A stretch of 64,000 nucleotides of DNA, from positions 7,320-71,319 of the forward strand of contig JAEZZU010000337.1 of assembly GCA_023418355.1 (NCBI GenBank). Direction: 5' to 3'. The notes beneath the pieces were generated by a model. That model had not been told where the DNA came from. It did not search any database and saw only the letters and a list, made by a program, of their open reading frames with translations. Position numbers and translations under genes: made by a program. This DNA is from Pseudomonadota bacterium (GTDB lineage Bacteria; Pseudomonadota; Gammaproteobacteria; Burkholderiales; Burkholderiaceae_C). Below, piece by piece: positions 24,069-33,451 of this stretch. The stretch's first letter is position 1, and each line of letters begins with the position of its first letter.

Positions 24069-27000
24069 TCAAGTTACTTCAAGCACTTCAAACCCCTTCA
24101 GCCAGCAAAGAGTGTTGACCAAAGCCATTTCTTCAGGTTTTGAGCATCGAATCGCCATCAACGCAGGATTCGCAATAAAGACTGCTAAACACTTCGCCCG
24201 CGAAATCGCAACGTTGAGTCGATTCTTGCTGTACAGGAAGCCGATATCCCTCGGCAAGTAGTCTCCATTGGAGGTCGCCATCGACACGATGACTACCTCC
24301 GCCTCCTGCCCTTGGAACTTGTCCACGGTTCCAACCCTGGCACCTTCTGGCAATACCTTGGTCAACAAGTTAACCTGCATGTTGTAAGGCGCGACGACAA
24401 GGATGTCCTCGAGCGTTAACGGATGCAGTGCGCCCTTCTTGTCGCGATAGCGCTGCGTCAGCAAGCTAGTCACCAACTCCAGCACTAGCTGCGCCTCCTC
24501 TTGGCTGCGTTGCGAGCAGGCATCGTGCTCCACAGGCACATAGGAAATTCCCGTCGGCTTCAACGCAGGATGAGCACCTTCATCCAGAACCAGTCCCTGC
24601 ACTGCATTGCCCGGCTCAGCCACCAAGCGCCCGTCATATACAGCGTCGGAGATGAAGCGGCAAACGTCCGGATGCATGCGCCAGGTTGTCGCCAAGAAAA
24701 CTCCACGCTCCGGAGGAATCGTGGCCATCCCGTTGAGCAGGTACTCCAACGTTGACTCGCCAGAGCGACCGGGATGAACACCTTGAATCGGCTGCCCCAA
24801 TTGCATCTGGTCTCCCAGCAAAACAATGTTCTTCGCCGAAGTCCCCATTGCCACCAGGTTGGCGACAGCCACCTGGCCGGCCTCGTCTACAAAGATGTAG
24901 TCGAGTTTCTGGTCCATTTCAGCGTCGGCAAAGAGCCAGGCAGTTCCAGCAACCAACTGATAACCAAAGTCATTCCCTAGATTGGTCCAAATGTCTTTGT
25001 TGTTGAAGACATCCTCAATGTACTGCCCTCCAAACTCTGAACCCTGGTTAGTGGCTGTGCACTTCTTGCCCCCACTAAAGCAGAATCCCTTCTGCTGAGC
25101 AACCTTCTCGACACCGGCCAGCAGATTGTTGATGGCCTTGTGGCTGTTAGAGGAAATGCCGACCTTGAATCCTCGTTGCATCAGGTCAACGATGACGTGG
25201 GACCCGGTGTAGGTTTTACCGGCACCCGGAGGACCCTGAATAAACAGGTAGCTACCGTCTAGGCTGGCGACAGCTTGCGCAATGTCCTCAATCGAACTGT
25301 TGTCCGGATTCACAATAGGTTCGCCTGGCGAGCGCCCCTTTATGGACGGAATCCGCTGGGTAAGAAAATCCTCCAGCGCCGGGTAGCGACGGTCTTCCTC
25401 AATCAAGCTGTCTGCAAACCGGAAAACCGCCTCCACCAAGGACTTGCTGGACACTGGCATTCCGGGCCCCAGGGCGACAGGCGACGGTAACGGCTCATTC
25501 TTCGCGGAACTGTAAAAGCTAACCCGCCGTGTTTCGTCGTCAATCACGAGTTTGGTTACCGCCTTCCCAGTCTGCGCAATCGTTGCCTGCGCCGCCGTCC
25601 TCAGCTTTGTCTCTTGTTCTGGGTACAGGAAGGTGTACTGGATGGAGGTCCGCTGTTTGACCGGTGGATTCGCGGGGTCCTCTCGCAAGAAGGCCAAGCA
25701 CTCACCATCCTCAAGAAGCTCTTCCTCTGTCATCTCCATGCGCGCAAACATGGCCCACCATTCCGGCTTCGCCGCTCGACGATGGAAGTCGAGCAACTGG
25801 TACGCCAACTCGTTGAGGCAGTCGGTCTCGCTCCAGGTGGTCTGGTCTTGCGGCAAGGGGCCGACGAGGCGCTCGCGATATCCGACAAGCCTTTGCTCTG
25901 CCTCTGTCAGCGCACCGACCTCCGGAGTGTCCTTTTTGTCAGAAGCGGCCCCCACAAACCACGGAGTACCAGTGGGCCTGAGCGTTAGCAGCCACTCCCG
26001 CAACTCGTATGTCGAACGGACATCGTCCAGGTTGTAGTCAGCAATTTCCTGGAGCAGCTTTGCATCGCGCGTCTCTTTCCAGCGTTCGTAGTACACGATG
26101 CTGGCACCAGCGCTCTTGACGTCGCCGGTACGGCTGTCCAGGTAAAAGTGCTCGATGTTCTTGATGGAATAGCGCGGCTCGGAGACCCGAATACCTTCGC
26201 GAACGACCTTGTAGAGGTCCACCAGCTTTTGCGCACGCAGCAAGTTGTCGACTTCGGCTTCCCGTGTGCCATGCAAGGACATCAGCTTCTTCAGCGCGGT
26301 CTGCTCGTAGGCGGCGTAGTGGTAGATGTGAGCGCCTGGGTATCGGCGCAACCAACCTGTGACGAAGTCCATGAATGCTTCGAAGGCCCGCTTTTCTTCT
26401 GCCCGGCTGTGCGCCCAAAACGTCTTGAAGACCGGCTTTCCGCCCTCGAAAAGGTACAGACCAAAGAGGTACTCCAAACCCCCTTCTTCCAGCGGGTCGC
26501 CTTCCATATCGAAGAACAGGTCACCTTCCGCCGGCTGGGGCAGGCGTGCGAAGCCCCTCTGCTCACCATCAACCTGTGGCAGCAACTCCAGTTGACGTTC
26601 GCCGCTTTGTCGCGCTTCAAACTGAAGACGGGCCTGATGCCGCAACTTCTCCAGCGTCTCTGTCGCCATCTTGGAAACGGAGGTGGCGGCTGGGAGGGTC
26701 GCCAAGGCTTCAAGCGTCTTTACGCCGTCAGCCTCCAATTTCTTGATTTGCAGCCGGCTGATGTTTGCCACCTGACTCAGGTGGTCATCCTTGAGGCGAC
26801 GTTCTTCGCACAGCCCTTTCCACTTGCACTGGTCGCATTTTTCACACGGCACGGGGTAGGTCTGCGCCGGGCCGCTGGAGACACGAGCCAGAAAGCGCTC
26901 GGTCACGGTACCCAAGTAACGTGCGTAATCGGCATACCGGTACGCCACCTCGGTCTTGTCCCCCAGCACGACATGCATCAACAAGGGGGATACGCCCTGG

Positions 27001-27473
27001 ACCTTAGCCACCATGCCCGAGTAATACGCGAGCTGGACGATGAACTTGGCCTTTGGACTGCGTGCTAGCTTGGTGTCAAGCACTTCATAGCTCCACTCAC
27101 CCAACTGGGACGGACGATGGACTTTTCGCAAAAAATCCGCGTACCCGATGAAACAACCATCCTGCAGCGTCGCTTGAAAGATGATGTCGTAGCCATCCTT
27201 CATGGCTTGGATGGTCGCCTCGACCTTTTGCGCCATCGTTGCAGGCCCTTGGCCGATATCGATGACGCGCTCGTGTTGCCGTAGTAACGCGGCCAGGAAT
27301 TCGGCCTCATGCGTAAAGCCCTTGGCTTGAATGAGCTTGGCTTCGTCACTGTCATTGGTACGGGGCAGCGGCGTGTCCAAATCCACCAGGTCCAGGGTGG
27401 TCAGGTGCTCGCACTCCAGATAGTTCACCAGGTCAGAAGCGGAAAACAACAACCCGCCGTCGCGCTTTTGCAT
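24069..27473 (-). CDS. TM0106-type RecB-like nuclease fused to SF1 helicase
   Basis: A 1,134-residue multidomain protein. The N-terminal Cas4/RecB-like nuclease has YEVLDTKLARSPKA near residue 128 and a cysteine cluster PCEKCDQCKWKGLCEE near 210. The middle has an RNase H-like domain (LFFDMEGDPLEEGG near 319, YNLDDVRSTYELREWL later). The C-terminal third is an SF1 DNA helicase: GPPGAGKT near 746, VDEAGQVAVANL near 861, GDQMQLGQP, VDKFQGQEAEVVIVSM and LNVAISRAK. This combination suggests unwinding and degradation of DNA ends. It follows RmuC by 52 bases on the same strand. Sequence-specific targets are unknown. Confidence 0.82.
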   Translation of the reverse strand: MQKRDGGLLFSASDLVNYLECEHLTTLDLVDLDTPLPRTNDSDEAKLIQAKGFTHEAEFLAALLRQHERVIDIGQGPATMAQKVEATIQAMKDGYDIIFQATLQDGCFIGYADFLRKVHRPSQLGEWSYEVLDTKLARSPKAKFIVQLAYYSGMVAKVQGVSPLLMHVVLGDKTEVAYRYADYARYLGTVTERFLARVSSGPAQTYPVPCEKCDQCKWKGLCEERRLKDDHLSQVANISRLQIKKLEADGVKTLEALATLPAATSVSKMATETLEKLRHQARLQFEARQSGERQLELLPQVDGEQRGFARLPQPAEGDLFFDMEGDPLEEGGLEYLFGLYLFEGGKPVFKTFWAHSRAEEKRAFEAFMDFVTGWLRRYPGAHIYHYAAYEQTALKKLMSLHGTREAEVDNLLRAQKLVDLYKVVREGIRVSEPRYSIKNIEHFYLDSRTGDVKSAGASIVYYERWKETRDAKLLQEIADYNLDDVRSTYELREWLLTLRPTGTPWFVGAASDKKDTPEVGALTEAEQRLVGYRERLVGPLPQDQTTWSETDCLNELAYQLLDFHRRAAKPEWWAMFARMEMTEEELLEDGECLAFLREDPANPPVKQRTSIQYTFLYPEQETKLRTAAQATIAQTGKAVTKLVIDDETRRVSFYSSAKNEPLPSPVALGPGMPVSSKSLVEAVFRFADSLIEEDRRYPALEDFLTQRIPSIKGRSPGEPIVNPDNSSIEDIAQAVASLDGSYLFIQGPPGAGKTYTGSHVIVDLMQRGFKVGISSNSHKAINNLLAGVEKVAQQKGFCFSGGKKCTATNQGSEFGGQYIEDVFNNKDIWTNLGNDFGYQLVAGTAWLFADAEMDQKLDYIFVDEAGQVAVANLVAMGTSAKNIVLLGDQMQLGQPIQGVHPGRSGESTLEYLLNGMATIPPERGVFLATTWRMHPDVCRFISDAVYDGRLVAEPGNAVQGLVLDEGAHPALKPTGISYVPVEHDACSQRSQEEAQLVLELVTSLLTQRYRDKKGALHPLTLEDILVVAPYNMQVNLLTKVLPEGARVGTVDKFQGQEAEVVIVSMATSNGDYLPRDIGFLYSKNRLNVAISRAKCLAVFIANPALMAIRCSKPEEMALVNTLCWLKGFEVLEVT

Positions 27474-27525
27474 GTCTATGTCCCTTTACTTGTACTTGTG
27501 ATGAAGAGGGCTGGATGTTCTAACT

Positions 27526-29517
27526 TCAGGTGGCCGAGCCGTCCTCTAGCGCCAACAGGTCATTGGCATCCAGCGCCGTTGCCGATGACGGTAGCTCCTC
27601 GACGTCACGTAATTTGCGCTCAATGGCTCTCGTCCGCGTACCGATTTCGCTGAACTTCTTGGCCGCGTTGTCTATGGACTTGTGGGTCGCGTCCACGATG
27701 TCGCCAAACTTGCGGAATTCGGTTTTGACGGCCGACAGAATGTTCCACACTTCGGAGGAACGCTTCTCGATGGCCAGCGTACGGAAGCCCAGTCGCAGGC
27801 TGTTGAGCATGGCAGACAGCGTGGTCGGTCCGGCGACGACGACACGGAAATCGTTCTGCAGCGCTTCCACCATGCCCGGAATGCGGCAGACCTCGGCAAA
27901 CAGCCCTTCGGTCGGCACGAACAAGATGGCAAAGTCTGTCGTGTGAGGCGGACTGATGTACTTGTCCTTGATTTTCTTGGCCTCTAGGCGCACCGAGGAT
28001 TCGAAGCTGGCCATGGCCTTCTGCACGGTCTCTTTGTCGGCCGTATCGTGGGCATCAATCAGACGTTGGTAATGTTCAACCGGGTACTTGGAATCAATCG
28101 GCAGCCACACCGTGTCCTCAGGGCCCTTGCCCGGCATCTTGATGGCGTACTCGACCAGCTCATTGCTGCCAGGAACGGTCTTGACGTTGGTGTCGAACTG
28201 CTCGGCGGTCAGCAGGCTTTCGATGATGGCGCCCAATTGAACCTCACCCCAGGTACCCCGGGTTCGGACATTGGTCATCACGCGCTTCAAGTCGCCCACG
28301 CTGCCGGCCAGACTCTTCATCTCCCCCAGACCGGCGTGGACCTGCTCCAGCCGTTCGCTAACCAACTTGAAGGAATCGCCCAGTCGCTGCTCCAACGTGG
28401 CATGCAGTTTTTCGTCGACGGTGCGGCGCATTTCTTCGAGCTTGGCCGTGTTGTCTGCCTGGATGGCTGCCAGTCGCTCATTGAGCGCCGCGCGCAGTTG
28501 CTCGGAATTCTGTTGAGACCCTTGGGTCATGCCTTGCAACTGCAACGCTACGGCATCTTGCAAAGTGGAGAACTGCTTGTGAATTTGGTTGCCGTTGCCT
28601 TCGAGTTGGTCCTTCAATGCCGTGGACATCACGCCCAATTGAGCAGTGATGTCCTTCTTCAGTCCATCCAGAGTCCCTGTCGTCACCTGCGCCAAAGCCT
28701 CGAACCGCGCCTGAATTTGCTTTTCGAATGCCTGGGAGCTTTGTGCAATGGCTTCACGCGACGCCTGGGTGGCGGCAGACAAGCCGTTGAGGGTGCTCGT
28801 CAAGTCAGTCCGGAATGCCGCCAAGTTTTCGGTCAACTCCTTGCGGGCCTGTACTCCATCGGCTTGTGCTTGGCTGAACTGATTCAGCTGTGCTTTGGCT
28901 GCCTCATCCAAACGCCCCATGAGGCTTTGTTGCAGGCTGTCAAAACGGGTGGCCATGGAGGCATCGAAACCAGCGATGCGTTGTTCTAGCTTCGACTCCA
29001 AGGTCGTGAAGGCCACCAAGAGCTCGCCTCGCCCTGCGCGCGCATCCTCCTGTGCTAATGCCAGCTTGGCATCGAGCTCGCGACGGCTGTTGTCCAGACC
29101 GTCCGACAAATTCTGCTGGAGCGAGGTCAGGCGGTTCTCGATTTCAGTTCCCAGCGTGCCGAGGCGCTGTCCCAACTTGACTTCAAAACTCTGAAAAGCA
29201 TTCAGGAGCTCTGTCCGCCCACTGCGGGATTCTTCGATGGTCTTTTCCAACTTGTCATCAATGGTCTGCCGCGATGCTTCCAGCAACTGCGCAGTGGAAA
29301 CGGAGAACTCCTTTTGCAGGGACTCCATCCGCTCGATACCGGCTTCATTGCGCGTGCTGGACTGAGACATGGTCTGCAAGGACTGCTCCAACATCCCCAG
29401 CCGGACGGTCAGCTCCGCAGGCGTCTCAAAGCGGGGCTTGCGCAGCAGCAGTACCAGAAGCGACAAAACGGCAACGGCGCTCAATGCGAGTAGTGCCCAG
29501 ATAGCGGTATCAACCAT
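27526..29517 (-). CDS. rmuC: RmuC-like DNA recombination protein
   Basis: A 663-residue protein with one N-terminal membrane helix (residues 5-25), a very long coiled coil (about 30-400) and the conserved RmuC domain: RTRGTWGEVQLGAIIESLL, PIDSKYPVEHYQRL, DKYISPPHTTDFAILFVPTEGLFAEV and AGPTTLSAMLNSLRLGF. RmuC proteins are linked to suppression of inversions and have a restriction-nuclease-like fold. Here it is not in its usual housekeeping context but sits between a small protein and a nuclease/helicase in a mobile element, which suggests a defence role. The start follows GGGAGGAAAACCTT. Confidence 0.83.
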   Translation of the reverse strand: MVDTAIWALLALSAVAVLSLLVLLLRKPRFETPAELTVRLGMLEQSLQTMSQSSTRNEAGIERMESLQKEFSVSTAQLLEASRQTIDDKLEKTIEESRSGRTELLNAFQSFEVKLGQRLGTLGTEIENRLTSLQQNLSDGLDNSRRELDAKLALAQEDARAGRGELLVAFTTLESKLEQRIAGFDASMATRFDSLQQSLMGRLDEAAKAQLNQFSQAQADGVQARKELTENLAAFRTDLTSTLNGLSAATQASREAIAQSSQAFEKQIQARFEALAQVTTGTLDGLKKDITAQLGVMSTALKDQLEGNGNQIHKQFSTLQDAVALQLQGMTQGSQQNSEQLRAALNERLAAIQADNTAKLEEMRRTVDEKLHATLEQRLGDSFKLVSERLEQVHAGLGEMKSLAGSVGDLKRVMTNVRTRGTWGEVQLGAIIESLLTAEQFDTNVKTVPGSNELVEYAIKMPGKGPEDTVWLPIDSKYPVEHYQRLIDAHDTADKETVQKAMASFESSVRLEAKKIKDKYISPPHTTDFAILFVPTEGLFAEVCRIPGMVEALQNDFRVVVAGPTTLSAMLNSLRLGFRTLAIEKRSSEVWNILSAVKTEFRKFGDIVDATHKSIDNAAKKFSEIGTRTRAIERKLRDVEELPSSATALDANDLLALEDGSAT

Positions 29518-29593
29518 AAGGTTTTCCTCCCTGACTTGTGTAGAAAATGTAACTGAGTGAGCCTGATATTCCCGGGGGTTCCCATCAATGGAA

Positions 29594-30007
29594 TCAGTTG
29601 AACTGGTACCAAATAGGACGGCTTTGACGACGGAGCGGCTTGCGGGTGCGCCCTGGCCGCAACGACGACAGGCTCAAGTCGCGTTGGACACGCCGGTAGC
29701 GATGGCCCATGGTGACCACACAGCCATCCGTGTCGACCACCGCGTAGACACTGCGCGCTGCCGCCATCCGTACCCACAGGTGATGGCTCTCATAGCGGGC
29801 AATCGCGTCCAGGCAGTCATCGGTCAAGAACACAATTTCGCAGCCCTTGTGGTCGTATTGGCATGCTCCATACTCCAGCAGACACTCGAGCAGCTCCCGT
29901 TCAACCCCACGTTGCTGCATTCGAACCTCCGCATGCAAAGAGAGCGCTAACATGCCAAGCTGAGTGGCGGACGACGGGCAAAAGACAAGGACGCGGAACT
30001 CATACAT
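29594..30007 (-). CDS. small DUF4258-like protein, first gene of the WYL-linked operon
   Basis: A 137-residue protein with a core SLHAEVRMQQRGVERELLECLLEYG followed by GCEIVFLTDDCLD, VYAVVDTDGCVVTMGHRYRR and a basic, Arg-rich tail. The H..xR.xQRGI-like pattern resembles DUF4258 proteins, a family often found near toxins; this assignment is weak. The ATG at 30007 is only one base from AGGAGGT, too close for ideal initiation, and Met19 (29953) is an alternative. It lies 76 bases upstream of RmuC and is transcribed divergently from the WYL regulator. Confidence 0.6.
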   Translation of the reverse strand: MYEFRVLVFCPSSATQLGMLALSLHAEVRMQQRGVERELLECLLEYGACQYDHKGCEIVFLTDDCLDAIARYESHHLWVRMAAARSVYAVVDTDGCVVTMGHRYRRVQRDLSLSSLRPGRTRKPLRRQSRPIWYQFN

Positions 30008-30045
30008 ACCTCCTAGAACTTGGTGAAGGTAGTATTTGCTCGGTA

Positions 30046-30066
30046 GTAGCTCATAGAATGAGCTAC
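30046..30066. promoter_or_regulatory. predicted operator of the WYL regulator
   Basis: Perfect inverted repeat with nine-base arms GTAGCTCAT and ATGAGCTAC and a three-base spacer, in the 80-base gap between the divergent regulator and the small-protein/RmuC operon. Position and symmetry fit a dimeric repressor that controls both directions. Confidence 0.6.
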
Positions 30067-30087
30067 ATAAGTGAATACCAAAAGTAA

Positions 30088-31059
30088 ATGGACCGAACTG
30101 AGCGCTTTTACAAAATCGACGCCCTCCTGCAGGCCAATCGCGCCGTCGCCATAGACCAGATGCTTCGTGAGCTCGAAGTGTCGCTCGCGACCTTCAAGCG
30201 TGACATAGAGTACATGCGCGAACGACTTAACGCCCCCATCATCTGGGACAGGGAGTTGAGAGGCTACCGTTACGACCGACAGGGTGAGGACGCCGCGCAA
30301 TCGCTTCCTGGGCTGTGGTTCAACGCCAGCGAAGCCTACGCCTTGCTGATGATGCAATGCCTGTTGTCAGATATGCAACCGGGTTTGCTCAAGTCGCACA
30401 TCGAACCCCTGAAAGCACGGCTGCGGGCTCTCATCGAGTCTGGCCGCCACTCGGCCCACGAAGTGGAAAGCCGAGTTCGTTTACTGAACGTGGCAACGCG
30501 CACGGTCTCAGATAAGCACTTCGAAATGGTCGCTGCAGCACTGCTCGGTCGGGTACGACTGGCCATCAATTACTACGGGAGGGCGCGTGACCAGTCAAGC
30601 GAACGTCAGGTGTCCCCCCAGCAGCTGCTGCATTACCGAGGCAACTGGTACCTCATCGCTTACTGCCATGTGCGCAACGACCTGCGCTCGTTCGCCATGG
30701 ATTCCATCCAGGCCGCCAATGCCACCCATGAGGCCGCATACGAAACGGATGCAGAGGTGCTGGAAAAATTCATTGGGTCGGGCTACGGTATCTACTCTGG
30801 CGGCACGGTTCAGTGGGCACGATTGCGCTTCACGGCACCACGGTCACGCTGGGTCGCCCGAGAAACCTGGCACCCCGAGCAAAAGTCTCAACTCACCCCT
30901 GACGGAACCCTTCTTCTGGAGGTGCCCTTCACTGATGCGACCGAGCTGTCCATGGATATATTGCGCCATGGCAAATATGTCGAGGTACTCGAACCCCAAG
31001 AACTAAGAGCAGCCATCATGCAAGAGCTCTGTGCGGCAAGTGCCATGTATTCGACGTAA
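30088..31059 (+). CDS. WYL-domain transcriptional regulator
   Basis: The 323-residue protein has an N-terminal winged helix-turn-helix (ERFYKIDALLQANRAVAIDQMLRELEVSLATFKRDIEYM in parts, residues 5-45), a central WYL domain with SPQQLLHYRGNWYLIAYCHVR and a C-terminal WCX-like domain with WHPEQKSQLTPDGTLLLEVPF. Such regulators, for example BrxR and CapW, bind an inverted repeat near their own promoter and often repress phage-defence genes until a nucleic-acid or nucleotide ligand appears. Here it faces the small-protein/RmuC/nuclease row across an inverted repeat at 30046-30066. Confidence 0.85.
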   Translation: MDRTERFYKIDALLQANRAVAIDQMLRELEVSLATFKRDIEYMRERLNAPIIWDRELRGYRYDRQGEDAAQSLPGLWFNASEAYALLMMQCLLSDMQPGLLKSHIEPLKARLRALIESGRHSAHEVESRVRLLNVATRTVSDKHFEMVAAALLGRVRLAINYYGRARDQSSERQVSPQQLLHYRGNWYLIAYCHVRNDLRSFAMDSIQAANATHEAAYETDAEVLEKFIGSGYGIYSGGTVQWARLRFTAPRSRWVARETWHPEQKSQLTPDGTLLLEVPFTDATELSMDILRHGKYVEVLEPQELRAAIMQELCAASAMYST

Positions 31060-31364
31060 ACCCTAAGCCTTCAAGTTCTTCGAAAATTCAATCGGCAGAT
31101 GCATCTCAGGGATAAGTCAGTGCTTGGCACATTTGCAAAAATTCCGATATTACGCTAACCTAGCGTAATCGAGCGGGGGGATTCGACCCTTCCTGTTGCG
31201 GATAACTCTGTTATCTATGGAGAACCTTCCCATTGGGGAGTAAATGGCTAGCTCGAATACTTGACGGCCGATGAGGACGGCCGACGGTTTCCACCGTAAA
31301 CAGCGCGACGCAATGCAACAACCTTAGCGCTCCTATACCGATTTTCAATTGGTTTGGAGTAGCT
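31060..31364. other. non-coding stretch rich in inverted repeats
   Basis: 305 bases between the WYL gene and the recombinase module, with no open frame I trust. It contains the 9-3-9 inverted repeat at 31149-31169, a smaller one (GATAAC / GTTATC, 31201-31215), a repeated GACGGCCGA in 31263-31284 and a short hairpin ACGGT / ACCGT near 31284-31297. The recombinase promoter must be here. Confidence 0.5.
31149..31169. promoter_or_regulatory. 9-3-9 inverted repeat upstream of the recombinase module
   Basis: Perfect arms ATTACGCTA and TAGCGTAAT around ACC. It has the same geometry as the repeat at 30046-30066 but a different sequence. It may be the operator of a second regulator, or a structure at the 3' end of the WYL transcript; there is no T-run. 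Confidence 0.45.
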
Positions 31365-33446
31365 ATGTCTGAAAAAAGATTTGCATTTAATCGAGTACAT
31401 CGTCGCCGCAAAGCACCAGAAAATAAGTTTGATATTGAGTGTATTGGTACGCTACGCTATTTCGTACCAAAATTTAATCGCGAATTCAACTACACAATAC
31501 TAGCTCAATTTCTTAATGAATCAGTTGCCACCGAATTAGCGGAGGCTCATGCCAATTACATCACCAGATTCTCAAGAGATTATGCACTCAGTAGCTTTCA
31601 AATCTTCCGCAGATTTGGAGAATTTGCGAAGAATGAGAATATAAAACTAGAAAAATATGAAAAAATTTATGAAGGACCTGGAGGCACATCATGGGCTAGA
31701 GCCGTCTCCTCCTTTATAGAATTCCTCGAAAATAGCAACATTGCATTAACTACATATGCCGAGCTCATAGGTAATTTATTTAGATTTCTTGATGAGCTAA
31801 CATCTCTTGGAATTGCCACTAAATGTGAGCGTCCACGACTTCCTGACAACTATCATGCATCAGGCAAACATCGGCTAGGACTGCTGGAACAAACTAGTAA
31901 AAAAACAGCAACTCCAGAGTCACTAAATCTAGTAAAAGATAAGCTCAAATTACTAGGAATATCACCTGATTCAATCGAGGTCAGCGAGTTACTTTTAGCA
32001 TACTCAGCCCAGGTCTCTAATAATCTTGATGATGAAGTCAAAATAGCAGAAGCAATACTTCGCGAAAATGCTAAAGCACTAGCAAATGCCCGCCAAGTTG
32101 CAGAAGATACTTATATTTATTGGCGTGATGTGTGGCGCCAAGGCCAAAAACTTCTGAAAACTACTGCCACTTCAGAAGTTCATAAATTCCCAAAGGTCGT
32201 AGCCCCAAATAAAAATAAAGCACCGACCTATCCAGTATCAAGTCTTTCCATTTTTTCACCTGAGCTGGGTGATATCGCTATGGGCAACTTCCTAAAGTCA
32301 TTCAATGAAGAATTCGGAGCATATGTTCCTTCAGAAGTTGAAATTAATTGGCCTAAGGAGTTAAAAAAGTATTTCTGGGAACTTGGTGGCAGAGATAAAT
32401 TTGATGCATGTTTCTGCCTTCACCGCCAAGGAGTAGCTGCTGCCGCTATTTTATATCTAGTCGATAGTGGAGCGAATATTTCAACCATGCTTAATATGAC
32501 AACTGATTCAGAGCAGGTTGGAGATGACTCAAATTTCGTAATTTATAGTTCTTTTAAGGACCGCGCTGGCCCTGGACCCATCATAAAAGAACTCCCATTA
32601 TCAGCACCAGGCGTTAATGTTACTGCCGCTCAAGCCTTACGAGAATTAAGGGAAATGACAGAAGACCGTCGAAAACTATATCCTGAATTACTAAAAAATA
32701 AACTTTTCATATTTTCATTTTTCAAAAATCCATCCATTCTCTCAAGTGAAACACTCGCTAACAACTTCAAATACATGCTTCGAGACAGAAATATGCACAC
32801 ATTTTGGACACCAAGTGCTATTCGAATAGCAGTAGCTATTGAAGTCGGTGGGGAAGCAAATGGAAATATGGAGAAAATAGGAAGAAAGCTCTCTCATGCC
32901 GCAGGAAGTCAATCAACAAAAATATATGGACTACGCTCAGCCTTGCGCCTTCTTCTCAGTCGAAAAATTAGAGATTTCCAATACCTACTCGAAGGCGCAC
33001 TTTCAACACATACTAACCGTGGACCCTTTTTACTGGGTTACTCTGGTGAAGAAGCAGAAATTGTAGTTGAAAAGGCCATACGTACTGGGTTGGGTTTTCT
33101 ATGTAAAGATGCCACCGTATACGGAGGGAAAGTAGATGGCCAAGAAGCTTCTTGCCCAAAATTAGGACAAGGCTGTACACAATGCCATTCTCGTGTATTT
33201 ATAGTAGATGAGAATAGTTTAACCGAGATAATTGCAGTCAATCAATCTCTCTCAAGACGATTAGAAGCAACGGGTGAAGCGTACCTCGACAAATGGTCTG
33301 AGCAGTGGCTAGACCTTTATACACTATCAACTGCAATAATACAAAAAGTAAAACGAAGTCATTTCGCAAAACTAATTCCAATCGCCCAAAGAAATGCTCA
33401 AAGCTTACTAGATTCAGGTTTTGACCCTATTCTCATTCGAGATTAA
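31365..33446 (+). CDS. large tyrosine-recombinase-like protein, probably degenerate
   Basis: A 693-residue protein, first of four tightly packed genes. The C-terminal half has a recombinase-like fold with TPSAIRIAVAIEVGGEANGN and GRKLSHAAGSQSTKIYGLRSALRL, where a His and a Tyr have the expected spacing. However, the first catalytic Arg (usually in a GLRxSE-like motif) is not seen; the matching place reads LVDSGANISTML. A cysteine cluster CPKLGQGCTQCHSR lies near residue 600. It may be a structural partner of the active recombinases. Codon use is strongly AT-rich compared with both arms of the element. The start follows GGAG with five bases spacing. Confidence 0.65.
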   Translation: MSEKRFAFNRVHRRRKAPENKFDIECIGTLRYFVPKFNREFNYTILAQFLNESVATELAEAHANYITRFSRDYALSSFQIFRRFGEFAKNENIKLEKYEKIYEGPGGTSWARAVSSFIEFLENSNIALTTYAELIGNLFRFLDELTSLGIATKCERPRLPDNYHASGKHRLGLLEQTSKKTATPESLNLVKDKLKLLGISPDSIEVSELLLAYSAQVSNNLDDEVKIAEAILRENAKALANARQVAEDTYIYWRDVWRQGQKLLKTTATSEVHKFPKVVAPNKNKAPTYPVSSLSIFSPELGDIAMGNFLKSFNEEFGAYVPSEVEINWPKELKKYFWELGGRDKFDACFCLHRQGVAAAAILYLVDSGANISTMLNMTTDSEQVGDDSNFVIYSSFKDRAGPGPIIKELPLSAPGVNVTAAQALRELREMTEDRRKLYPELLKNKLFIFSFFKNPSILSSETLANNFKYMLRDRNMHTFWTPSAIRIAVAIEVGGEANGNMEKIGRKLSHAAGSQSTKIYGLRSALRLLLSRKIRDFQYLLEGALSTHTNRGPFLLGYSGEEAEIVVEKAIRTGLGFLCKDATVYGGKVDGQEASCPKLGQGCTQCHSRVFIVDENSLTEIIAVNQSLSRRLEATGEAYLDKWSEQWLDLYTLSTAIIQKVKRSHFAKLIPIAQRNAQSLLDSGFDPILIRD

Positions 33447-33451
33447 TTATT

